A program made the position numbers and the translations under genes. From Flavobacterium sp. UBA7665 (GTDB taxonomy: Bacteria; Bacteroidota; Bacteroidia; Flavobacteriales; Flavobacteriaceae): a stretch of 64,000 nt of DNA. A model generated the notes under the pieces. The model was given only the letters and a program-made list of their open reading frames with translations, ran no database searches and was not told the origin of the DNA. Below are positions 26,240-34,038 of this stretch, one piece after another (the stretch's first letter is position 1; every line of letters begins with the position of its first letter). The stretch spans positions 1 through 64,000 of the forward strand of contig DLHP01000019.1 in assembly GCA_002483285.1 (NCBI GenBank), read 5' to 3'.

Positions 26240-27529
26240 TTGAGAACATCTGCCTGCAAGACCCTTTTTGATCCAATCCGATTCAAACATCAACTTTTGC
26301 ATTGGTCCAAGCCCAACCGCGAAATCGTCTATTTGGACAGCAACAACCACAACGATCCCTATTCGAGTTACGATTGTGTGCTCGCCCTTGATGCGTTTAC
26401 GTCGGTCATGACCGATTTTGTCAATGCATTCGAAGACCTCAAACAATACCAGCAAACCACCAAAGACTGGCTTTTCGGATATTTGTCGTACGAACTCAAG
26501 AACGATGTAGAAGCCTTACAATCTAGCAATTTCGACGGATTGGATTTCCCCGACTTGTTTTTCTTCCAACCCAAAAAAATATTCCTGCTCAAAGGCGACC
26601 AGCTCGAGATGCAATACCTGGCGCTATGCGATGATGAAATCGAATCCGACTTTAAAGCGATTCTCAACTGCGATATTCTGAATCGGGAATCCGATGCTCA
26701 AAACCTGTTGATCCAACAGCGCATTCCAAAAGAAAATTACCTGTCTAAAATAGAAGAGATGCTCGCGCACATCCACCGCGGCGACATCTACGAAGCCAAT
26801 TTCTGTATGGAGTTTTTCGCCCAAAATGTCACGATAGACCCCATCCAAAAATTCGAAAGGCTCAACGCGATTTCGCAACCGCCATTTGCTGTCTTCCTTA
26901 AAAACCACCAGCATTTCCTGCTGTCGGCTTCGCCCGAGCGTTACCTAAAAAAGTCGGATGAACTACTGGTTTCACAACCCATTAAAGGCACCGCGCCACG
27001 TTTTTCTGATGTAGCGAAAGACGCCGAGTCTAAACGGCAGCTGGCCTCAGATCCAAAAGAACGCTCAGAGAACGTCATGATTACAGACCTAGTGCGCAAT
27101 GATTTGTCGCGTACGGCACAAAAAGGTTCGGTACAAGTCACAGAACTCTGCGGGATTTACTCCTTTATGCAGGTACACCAGATGATTACAACGATTGCCT
27201 CGAAACTTTCCCACGAATTTACCGCCGTCGATGCCATCAAAACCACTTTCCCTATGGGAAGCATGACCGGCGCACCCAAAATTTCGGCCATGCAGATTAT
27301 TGAGAAACACGAAGAAACCAAACGCGGATTGTACAGCGGCGCCGTTGGTTATTTCACGCCACTCGGCGATTTCGATTTCAACGTGGTAATTCGTAGCATC
27401 CTTTACAATGCGCAAAACAAATACGTGTCTTTCTCTGTGGGCAGCGCCATCACTTCCTTATCAGATCCCGAAAAAGAATACGAGGAGTGTCTGCTCAAAG
27501 CCAGGGCGATGCGCGAAGTCCTCTCTTAA
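26240..27529 (+). CDS. pabB: Aminodeoxychorismate synthase component I-like (PabB)
   Basis: 429 residues of the chorismate-binding family; makes 4-amino-4-deoxychorismate (folate branch) from chorismate with ammonia from a glutamine amidotransferase. Conserved segments: HRGDIYEANFC, LSASPERYL, PIKGTAPR, DLVRNDLSR, and GSMTGAPK at about 338 near the Mg/chorismate site. The start is TTG at 26240 (MRTS...), since no ATG occurs in the first 55 residues and MRTS-type N termini are typical of related PabB. A PabA/TrpG-type amidotransferase is found 20 kb away at 46.3 kb and could be its partner. Confidence 0.87.
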   Translation: MRTSACKTLFDPIRFKHQLLHWSKPNREIVYLDSNNHNDPYSSYDCVLALDAFTSVMTDFVNAFEDLKQYQQTTKDWLFGYLSYELKNDVEALQSSNFDGLDFPDLFFFQPKKIFLLKGDQLEMQYLALCDDEIESDFKAILNCDILNRESDAQNLLIQQRIPKENYLSKIEEMLAHIHRGDIYEANFCMEFFAQNVTIDPIQKFERLNAISQPPFAVFLKNHQHFLLSASPERYLKKSDELLVSQPIKGTAPRFSDVAKDAESKRQLASDPKERSENVMITDLVRNDLSRTAQKGSVQVTELCGIYSFMQVHQMITTIASKLSHEFTAVDAIKTTFPMGSMTGAPKISAMQIIEKHEETKRGLYSGAVGYFTPLGDFDFNVVIRSILYNAQNKYVSFSVGSAITSLSDPEKEYEECLLKARAMREVLS

Positions 27530-27555
27530 TTCATTTGAAATTGCTAAATTTGGGC

Positions 27556-28866
27556 ATGATTGAAAAATTCCAGTCGCATCTGGCAAAAAACCTGGGTTTC
27601 CTAAGTGGAAAAAAATTGCTACTGGCCATCAGTGGCGGGATAGACAGCATGGTGATGCTCGACGTTTTTACCAAGTCAGGTTATGAAATTTCGATGGCGC
27701 ACTGCAATTTCCAGTTGCGTGGCGCCGAGAGTGTGGCCGATGAGAAATGGGTCAGGGATTATGCGGCGCAACACCAAATCCCGATTTTTGTGACGCATTT
27801 TGATACCAAAGCTTTCGCTGAGGATTACAAATTGTCAACTCAGGTAGCGGCGCGCGAGCTGCGTTACAACTGGTTTTACGAATTGCTCGACACCCACAAT
27901 TTCGATTACGTGCTCACCGCGCACCATGCCGACGACAACCTCGAAACGTTCCTGATCAACCTTTCGCGCGGGACAGGCTTAGACGGGTTAATCGGAATCC
28001 CGCAGCAAAATGACAGGATTGTGCGTCCGTTGTTGGTTTTCAATCGAAGTGAAATTGAGCATTATGCGCAGTCCAATAAAATTCAATGGCGGGAAGACAG
28101 CAGCAATGCCTCAGACAATTATTTGCGTAACAAAATCCGCCACAACCTTGTGCCGATTTTAAAAGATTTGCATCCGGATTTCCTTGTTTCGTTTGCAAAA
28201 ACGCAACAATACCTGCAGCAATCGCAACAGCTCGTAGAAGATGCAGTGGTGATGGTTTACCAACAGGTGGCGCAGGACGCCAACGATGAAATCCATTTCA
28301 ATCTTAAAAAACTCAAACAGTTGCCCAACTATCGGTCGTATCTGTACCAGTGGCTCAAGGAATTTGGGTTTACCGCTTGGGACGACATCTACGACCTGGC
28401 CGAAAGCCAATCGGGCAAGCAAATATTGGCACCCGATTACCGGCTGTTGAAAAACCGCGATTTTTTCATCCTACGCCCTTTGGATAAGGAAACTCAGCCT
28501 CAGGAATTTTGGATCGAAAAAGACGCCCAAGTTAATATTCCCTTAAAACTCACGTTTAGTAAAAGTGAGGCACAATCAGGGAGTTCCAATTCCGTTATAT
28601 TTGTCGACGAAGAAAAACTCGAGTTTCCGTTGCTATTGAGGCGGAGGAAAGAAGGCGATGTTTTTCTGCCCGCAGGCATGGATGGCCAGTCTAAAAAGCT
28701 CAGCAAATTCTTCAAGGATGAAAAATTCTCTTTGATCGAAAAAGAAAATGCCTGGCTCTTATGTTCTGGAAATCAAATCGTTTGGGTGATTGGACATCGT
28801 GCCGACGAACGTTTCAAACCCACAACAACAACCAAACAAATTTTGAAAATAGCTTTAACCCCATGA
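27556..28866 (+). CDS. tilS: tRNA(Ile)-lysidine synthetase TilS
   Basis: 436 residues. Converts C34 of the CAU-anticodon tRNA-Ile to lysidine using ATP and lysine. The PP-loop SGGIDSMV is near residue 26-33; ELRYNWFYELL, LTAHHADDNLET and the C-terminal FKDEK/WVIGHR..ERF (TilS C-terminal domain) follow. The ATG at 27556 is preferred to an upstream start at 27487 that lies inside pabB. The last codon overlaps the dsbD start (ATGA). Confidence 0.94.
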   Translation: MIEKFQSHLAKNLGFLSGKKLLLAISGGIDSMVMLDVFTKSGYEISMAHCNFQLRGAESVADEKWVRDYAAQHQIPIFVTHFDTKAFAEDYKLSTQVAARELRYNWFYELLDTHNFDYVLTAHHADDNLETFLINLSRGTGLDGLIGIPQQNDRIVRPLLVFNRSEIEHYAQSNKIQWREDSSNASDNYLRNKIRHNLVPILKDLHPDFLVSFAKTQQYLQQSQQLVEDAVVMVYQQVAQDANDEIHFNLKKLKQLPNYRSYLYQWLKEFGFTAWDDIYDLAESQSGKQILAPDYRLLKNRDFFILRPLDKETQPQEFWIEKDAQVNIPLKLTFSKSEAQSGSSNSVIFVDEEKLEFPLLLRRRKEGDVFLPAGMDGQSKKLSKFFKDEKFSLIEKENAWLLCSGNQIVWVIGHRADERFKPTTTTKQILKIALTP

Positions 28867-30914
28867 AACAACAAATGAGCGAATCCCGCCAAAAATGGAA
28901 CAACATCCTGTTCACCATTTTGACCTTCCTGACCTTTATCACTGCCCACGCGCAGCTGCTCGAACCCGTGAAATGGACTTCGAAAATCGAGAAGAAATCA
29001 GCCACCAATTACATCCTGCACTTTGATGCGACCATCGAAAAAGACTGGCATGTGTATTCGCAGTTCACACCCGACGGCGGCCCACTGCCCATGGAGTTCG
29101 ACTTCAAGAACAGCAAAGGGAATTACAAGCTCGTGGGTAAAGCGGTTGAAAGCAAATACAAAAGCCAATACAATGAGGTATTTGAGGTAAACGAGTATTA
29201 TTTCGACCTCAAGGCGCACATCCAGCAGGAAATCAGTGTGATCAATCCAAACCTCAAAACCGTTGAGGTGGTGCTCGATTACCAGGTTTGCAAAACATCG
29301 TGTATCAATGGCAACGAGAAATTTACGTTTGCGATTCCTGCCCAGGCCCAAACCGAGGCCGTCGCAACACCTGCAACACCAGAGACCATAACAGACACCG
29401 CGCAAACCGCAGTAGCTCCAGAAGTGAAACCGCAACCCGAAATTACTACCACCAGCACCATCGGCGAACCCAAAACACCCGAACAAAAACCGGCAGAAAG
29501 TAAAGGACTGCTTACTATTTTCTTCCTCGCATTCCTCGGCGGATTCGCGGCCTTGCTTACGCCTTGCGTCTTCCCGATGATTCCGCTTACGGTGAGTTTC
29601 TTTACCAAACAAAGCGGTACGCGTAGCAAAGGAATCGCCAATGCGCTTTTCTACGCTTTCTCAATTATCTTCATTTACGTTGCCTTGGGCTTGGCCGTCA
29701 CCGGAATTTTTGGTGCCGAAGCCTTGAACCAATTGTCTACGAGCGTGATTTTCAACATCGTATTCTTCGTGATTTTGGTGTTTTTTGCCATCTCATTTCT
29801 GGGCGCTTTTGAAATCGTATTACCGCAATCCTGGGCCAATAAAGTAGACCAACAGGCCGGGAAATCGGGATTGATCGCCATATTCTTTATGGCTTTGGCG
29901 TTGGCCATCGTATCGTTTTCGTGTACCGGGCCTATTGTGGGCACATTGCTTGTAGAATCGGCTTCAAAAGGCGGTATTGCGCCAATTGTGGGTATGCTTG
30001 GATTTTCATCGGCGATTGCGTTGCCGTTCATGCTTTTTGCACTGTTTCCATCTTGGTTGAACTCTTTGCCCAAATCGGGCGGTTGGATGAATACCGTTAA
30101 AGTTTGCTTGGGATTCCTCGAACTCGCGCTCGCATTTAAATTCCTGTCGAATGCCGATTTGGTATTGCAACTGCACCTGCTCGAACGCGAAGTATTCATC
30201 GCCATCTGGATTGCCATTTTTGGAACTTGGGCAATGTACCTGCTAGGAAAAATCACGTTGGCACACGATGGGCCGCTGGGTTATATTTCTACCGGCCGCT
30301 TGCTTATGGGTGTACTCGTGCTCACGTTTACCATTTATTTGATTCCGGGAATCTGGGGCGCACCGCTCAAACTCATTAGTGCGTTTCCGCCGCCCATGGA
30401 ATATAGCGAGAGTCCACTGGGTCTTGGTGGCGAAACAGCTGCCATAGCCGAGCTTCCCGAAGGCGCCAAAAGTGGGCCGCATAGCTTGGTGGTCTTTGAC
30501 GATTATGAAAAAGGACTCGCTTACGCCAAATCGGTGAACAAACCGATCATGCTTGATTTCACGGGATTTGCCTGTGTGAACTGCCGTAAGATGGAGAACA
30601 ATGTATGGTCGAATGCCGCGATCCTCCCGATTTTAAGGGATGAGGTGGTTTTGATTTCGCTGTATGTGGATGACAAACGCCTTTTGCCCGAGTCAGAACA
30701 AACTGTGACCAAAGATGGCGACGAGATAGAAACCATCGGCGACAAATGGACCGAGTTCATGATCTCAAAATACCAGACCAATACCCAGCCGTTGTATGTA
30801 TTGATTGACCTTGAAGGCAACAACCTCAATACAGTAAAACCAACAATCAGCTATGTCAGTGTCTCCGAATATGAGAGCTGGCTCAAGCAAGGGCTGGCCA
30901 ATTTCAAGAAGTAA
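28863..30914 (+). CDS. dsbD: Thiol:disulfide interchange protein DsbD
   Basis: 683 residues, starting in the tilS stop (ATGA at 28863). Signal anchor (about 14-31), periplasmic DsbD-N domain with redox-type Cys143/Cys147 (VCKTSCI), a Pro/Thr/Glu-rich linker, a membrane domain with about eight helices (about 215-480) holding TPCVFPMIP and SFSCTGPIVG cysteines, then a C-terminal thioredoxin-like domain with CVNC at 571-574. It passes electrons from cytoplasmic thioredoxin to periplasmic thiols. Start confirmed by overlap. A hairpin terminator follows. Confidence 0.93.
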   Translation: MKQQMSESRQKWNNILFTILTFLTFITAHAQLLEPVKWTSKIEKKSATNYILHFDATIEKDWHVYSQFTPDGGPLPMEFDFKNSKGNYKLVGKAVESKYKSQYNEVFEVNEYYFDLKAHIQQEISVINPNLKTVEVVLDYQVCKTSCINGNEKFTFAIPAQAQTEAVATPATPETITDTAQTAVAPEVKPQPEITTTSTIGEPKTPEQKPAESKGLLTIFFLAFLGGFAALLTPCVFPMIPLTVSFFTKQSGTRSKGIANALFYAFSIIFIYVALGLAVTGIFGAEALNQLSTSVIFNIVFFVILVFFAISFLGAFEIVLPQSWANKVDQQAGKSGLIAIFFMALALAIVSFSCTGPIVGTLLVESASKGGIAPIVGMLGFSSAIALPFMLFALFPSWLNSLPKSGGWMNTVKVCLGFLELALAFKFLSNADLVLQLHLLEREVFIAIWIAIFGTWAMYLLGKITLAHDGPLGYISTGRLLMGVLVLTFTIYLIPGIWGAPLKLISAFPPPMEYSESPLGLGGETAAIAELPEGAKSGPHSLVVFDDYEKGLAYAKSVNKPIMLDFTGFACVNCRKMENNVWSNAAILPILRDEVVLISLYVDDKRLLPESEQTVTKDGDEIETIGDKWTEFMISKYQTNTQPLYVLIDLEGNNLNTVKPTISYVSVSEYESWLKQGLANFKK

Positions 30915-30924
30915 AACAAGAAGT

Positions 30925-30957
30925 AAAAAAATCCCAATCGAAAGGTTGGGATTTTTT
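30925..30957 (+). terminator. Rho-independent terminator
   Basis: ATCCCAA (30931-30937) pairs with TTGGGAT (30946-30952) and is followed by a T-run; ends the tilS-dsbD unit. Confidence 0.85.
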
Positions 30958-31049
30958 ATTTATATTCATCGGACGATTTTTTTTTAAAAAAAAAGGAGGG
31001 TGTTGGCCTTTACAGTTGTCTAAGCTAAGAATCTAAAAAAATCAACGAT

Positions 31050-32489
31050 ATGAAAACCATCAAACTTTTACTTTTCTTCGCGGTGTTTGCTACCGTTACA
31101 TTCTATTCGTGTTCGGATTCGGATCCGATCGAAAACAAGAACACGGTCATCCCACAAAAAAGCATCGCATTGCGAACCGCCGTCAATGAGATCAAGAAAG
31201 CCAACGAAATCAGTGGCAAGCCGGCCAAAGCACAAGCCAGGACAGCGACCAATCCGTTTTGCTTCAACTTTGTTTATCCGTTGACTTTGTCGTTGAGCAA
31301 CAACACGACCATCACCATTACCAGTTTTGAAGGTTTGTTGGATGTACTGGGCAGCGAATCGCCCAATTTATACGTGATTGGGATTGGGTTTCCTTTTCAG
31401 GTCACCTATGGCGGCGCCATCCATACGATAGCGACCGAAGGACAATTTATTGCGCTGATCCAGTATTGTGGTTTCAACACCCTCAATTTTGACCTGTCGC
31501 AGACGGCGTGTTTTGAATTCGTGTATCCGATGGTTGTGATGGTTAGTGATGACCAATTTCTCGAATTGAATTCAAACGCCGAATTACAGGAATACATCAA
31601 CCAGAATAACAATTACGGTATCAACCTCATGTATCCGGTTTCGGTCAATTATGGCGGTGAAATCGTGGTAATCAATAACATTTATGAGATGTACGAGATG
31701 ATCAACAATTGCGATGTTTGCATCTGTACTTTAGAATATGCGCCGGTTTGCGTACAAACGCCCGTTGGTATCGTAGAATACAGCAATTTGTGTTTTGCCA
31801 TGTGTGCGGGTTATGACCAAAATGATTTGGTGTCTTGTAATCCATCTACCGATTGCAGCATCACCAACATCCAGGTTACTCCAGGCGTTTGCAATAATGC
31901 CACTTATGAGCTCACGATCAACTTTACATACAGCAATCCAACCGCGGCAAACTTTAATGTAGTGACTGGTTCGGGTGTCGTGGTTGGCAATTATAACCTA
32001 GTTGACTTGCCGATTACCATCCCGAATTATCCGCTGGCACTAACGACTGTAGACAACCTGCATATTGAAATGACTGGTGGCTGTATTGGCTATGCGTCAT
32101 GGTCGACACCGAACTGCTTTTGCAATTGCCCAACGAATTTCGATCCGGTTTGTGTACAAACGGCGACCGGATTAGTACAGTACGACAACGCTTGTTTTGC
32201 GGAATGCGCCGGGCACTCGCCAAACGATTTCATCACTTGTGGCATAGTGGCCAATAACTTCGGTACCCAATTGGGCTCGTGCTTCCAGATGAATTATCCG
32301 GTTCAGGTAATGTCGGCCGGACAAGTCGTCTCCGTAAACAATAATGGTGAACTGTTGCAATATTGGTATCCTGCTGTGAGCGCCATTCCTTATATGGTCT
32401 ATCCAATCACGGCTACCTTTGGCAACCAAACGATGACCTTTGCCAATGCCGCAGCGTTCCAGGCGCAGATTGCCGCTTCGTGCAATTAA
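31050..32489 (+). CDS. Lipoprotein with two Kazal-like domains and three Cys-bounded YP repeats
   Basis: 479 residues. Lipoprotein signal with lipidated Cys21 (TFYSC) followed by SDSDP, which resembles the acidic surface-export signal of Flavobacterium lipoproteins. Then a YP module at 71-140, a second at 154-221, a Kazal-like domain at about 224-263 (CIC..E.APVC...Y.N.CFA.CAG), an Ig-like stretch (about 269-355), a second Kazal-like domain at about 358-397, and a third YP module at 411-478. Each YP module runs from one Cys to another about 68 residues later and holds YP..V, G, NN.EL, YPV, GG/GN. Kazal domains often inhibit serine proteases. The sigma-FecR-TonB receptor genes follow, so a surface role with that system is plausible (inference). 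Confidence 0.8.
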   Translation: MKTIKLLLFFAVFATVTFYSCSDSDPIENKNTVIPQKSIALRTAVNEIKKANEISGKPAKAQARTATNPFCFNFVYPLTLSLSNNTTITITSFEGLLDVLGSESPNLYVIGIGFPFQVTYGGAIHTIATEGQFIALIQYCGFNTLNFDLSQTACFEFVYPMVVMVSDDQFLELNSNAELQEYINQNNNYGINLMYPVSVNYGGEIVVINNIYEMYEMINNCDVCICTLEYAPVCVQTPVGIVEYSNLCFAMCAGYDQNDLVSCNPSTDCSITNIQVTPGVCNNATYELTINFTYSNPTAANFNVVTGSGVVVGNYNLVDLPITIPNYPLALTTVDNLHIEMTGGCIGYASWSTPNCFCNCPTNFDPVCVQTATGLVQYDNACFAECAGHSPNDFITCGIVANNFGTQLGSCFQMNYPVQVMSAGQVVSVNNNGELLQYWYPAVSAIPYMVYPITATFGNQTMTFANAAAFQAQIAASCN

Positions 32490-32529
32490 ATGAATAAAAG
32501 GGAAATAAATTAGTAGTTATTTTTTATTG

Positions 32530-32559
32530 CCACACACACTTTGCAGAAAGGGTGTGTGG
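32530..32559. promoter_or_regulatory. Strong hairpin in the leader of the ECF sigma gene
   Basis: A 13-bp stem with one mismatch (CCACACAC.CTTT / AAAG.GTGTGTGG) and a GCAG tetraloop, between the lipoprotein stop and the sigma ATG (20 bases downstream). There is no T-run, so it is not a standard terminator; it could be an operator, a partial terminator or a leader structure. Role unknown. Confidence 0.6.
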
Positions 32560-32578
32560 TAATAAGTTTTTATAAAGG

Positions 32579-33106
32579 ATGCAGCAAACAGACCTACAGC
32601 CAGAAACCCAATTGTGCTCAGAAAACGTCTTCAAGGCGGTTTTTGAGTCGCATTTTAAATTGCTGCGGAATTTCCTGATATTCAAATTCCGGGATGTGGA
32701 AAGGGCAGAGGATACGGCGCAAAATGCCTTTGTCGTGCTTTGGGAAAACTGTGCAATGATCAAACCCGAACAGGCCAAAAGTTTTCTGTTCACCACCGCG
32801 ATACGGCTTTCGCTGAACCTGATCAAGCACGATAAAGTGGTCCTGAATTTTGAATTGCAATCAAAGTCTAACGGCACGCACTACGAATCGCCCGAGTTCC
32901 TTTTACTGGAAAGCGAACTCAAAAAGCGACTCGAAAAAGCCATCAACGACCTGCCAGAAAAACAGCGTACCGTATTTTTAATGAACCGGTTCGAAAACCA
33001 ATCATATACCCAAATAGCGGCTTTACTCGACCTGTCGGTAAAAACCGTAGAAAAAAGGATGCACCTGGCACTCGTCTCACTGCGCCAAGTCGTCAAAAAC
33101 GTTTGA
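32579..33106 (+). CDS. ECF sigma factor (FecI-like)
   Basis: 175 residues. Sigma region 2 (about 25-85: FRDVERAEDTAQNAFVVLWEN) and region 4 (about 115-170: LPEKQRTVFLMNRFENQSYTQIAALLDLSVKTVEKRM) are complete, with no region 3, as expected of extracytoplasmic-function sigma factors. The gene overlaps or abuts the FecR anti-sigma gene and a TonB receptor follows, so it most likely drives that set after a surface signal. ATG at 32579. Confidence 0.93.
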   Translation: MQQTDLQPETQLCSENVFKAVFESHFKLLRNFLIFKFRDVERAEDTAQNAFVVLWENCAMIKPEQAKSFLFTTAIRLSLNLIKHDKVVLNFELQSKSNGTHYESPEFLLLESELKKRLEKAINDLPEKQRTVFLMNRFENQSYTQIAALLDLSVKTVEKRMHLALVSLRQVVKNV

Positions 33107-33120
33107 CCCAAATAAATGAA

Positions 33121-34038
33121 ATGAAGATGGACACTGCAAACAACGAAAACACATTCCTGGCCGATTGGCTCGAAGGTAAAATATCTGATGCTGCCTTGCG
33201 CGAGAAAGTATCGGCTGCCGATTTTGAAGCTTACCTCAAACTCAGGGAAACTTTGGGTTCTTACCAAATCGCCGATCCCGATATGAATGAGCAATATGCC
33301 GCCGTAAAAGCCAAACGCATTGCCGCCAACAACGCCAAACCGGTGCGCAAAATCAGGCCTTACGTCTACCTTTCGGTTGCCGCGAGCCTGATGTTGTTTT
33401 TTGGGCTCTACCAGTTTTTCGCCTTTTCAAACAGCCTGCAAACGGGCTATGGCGAAACGACTGCTTTGACGCTGGCCGATGAATCGGTTGTAAAACTCAA
33501 CGCCCAATCAAAGGTAAACTATCCATCACTTTTCAAGTACAATCGCCAATTGCAACTCGATGGCGAGGCGTACTTTGAAGTACAGAAAGGCAGCCAATTC
33601 ACTGTTGCAACGGCGCTCGGCGAAGTCGCAGTCCTCGGGACCAAATTCAACGTAGTTGCACAAGATGATTTTTTTGAGGTGGTTTGTTTTGACGGACGCG
33701 TAAAAGTTACCCACAACCACCAATCGACGATTCTTACAAAAGGCAAAGCCATTCGGTTTTTCAAGCAACAACAGGAAGATTGGACGCAAGATACCGGCCG
33801 CGAACCCGATTGGATCGGCGGCGAATCGACTTTCAAGAATACGCCATTGCAGCAAGTTATCCGGCAGTTTGAAAACCAGTACCACTACAGCGTAAAATAT
33901 CCCGAACAGCTGGGCAATATCCGATTTACGGGAAGTTTCACGCATCGCAACCTTCAAACCGCTTTGCAATCAATTTGTCTGCCGTTGCAATTGCAGCATA
34001 CCCAAACCGGCAACCGCAAAATCTCGCTGGCGCAATGA
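33121..34038 (+). CDS. FecR family anti-sigma regulator
   Basis: 305 residues. Cytoplasmic N-terminal segment (about 1-75), one transmembrane helix (about 82-102, YVYLSVAASLMLFFGLYQFF), a FecR domain (about 110-205: LADESVVKLNAQSKVNYP, GEAYFEVQKG) and a C-terminal DUF4974-like part that resembles an STN fold (FKNTPLQQVIRQFENQY). It transmits receptor occupancy to the ECF sigma. A TTG start overlapping sigma (33103) is possible, but the ATG at 33121 is preferred. Its stop overlaps the receptor ATG (ATGA). Confidence 0.92.
   Translation: MKMDTANNENTFLADWLEGKISDAALREKVSAADFEAYLKLRETLGSYQIADPDMNEQYAAVKAKRIAANNAKPVRKIRPYVYLSVAASLMLFFGLYQFFAFSNSLQTGYGETTALTLADESVVKLNAQSKVNYPSLFKYNRQLQLDGEAYFEVQKGSQFTVATALGEVAVLGTKFNVVAQDDFFEVVCFDGRVKVTHNHQSTILTKGKAIRFFKQQQEDWTQDTGREPDWIGGESTFKNTPLQQVIRQFENQYHYSVKYPEQLGNIRFTGSFTHRNLQTALQSICLPLQLQHTQTGNRKISLAQ

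Noticed and set aside
27545..27552. TAAATTTG, an exact -7-like match before tilS
   Set aside because: It ends 3 bases before the tilS ATG, so transcription would start in the coding region; chance match.
27487..27555. Longer tilS frame
   Set aside because: It lies inside pabB; the ATG at 27556 gives the PP-loop in the expected position.
28761..28862. Longer dsbD frame
   Set aside because: It lies inside tilS and the ATGA overlap at 28863 is a natural start.
32530..32559. Reading the sigma-leader hairpin as a terminator
   Set aside because: No T-run on either strand.
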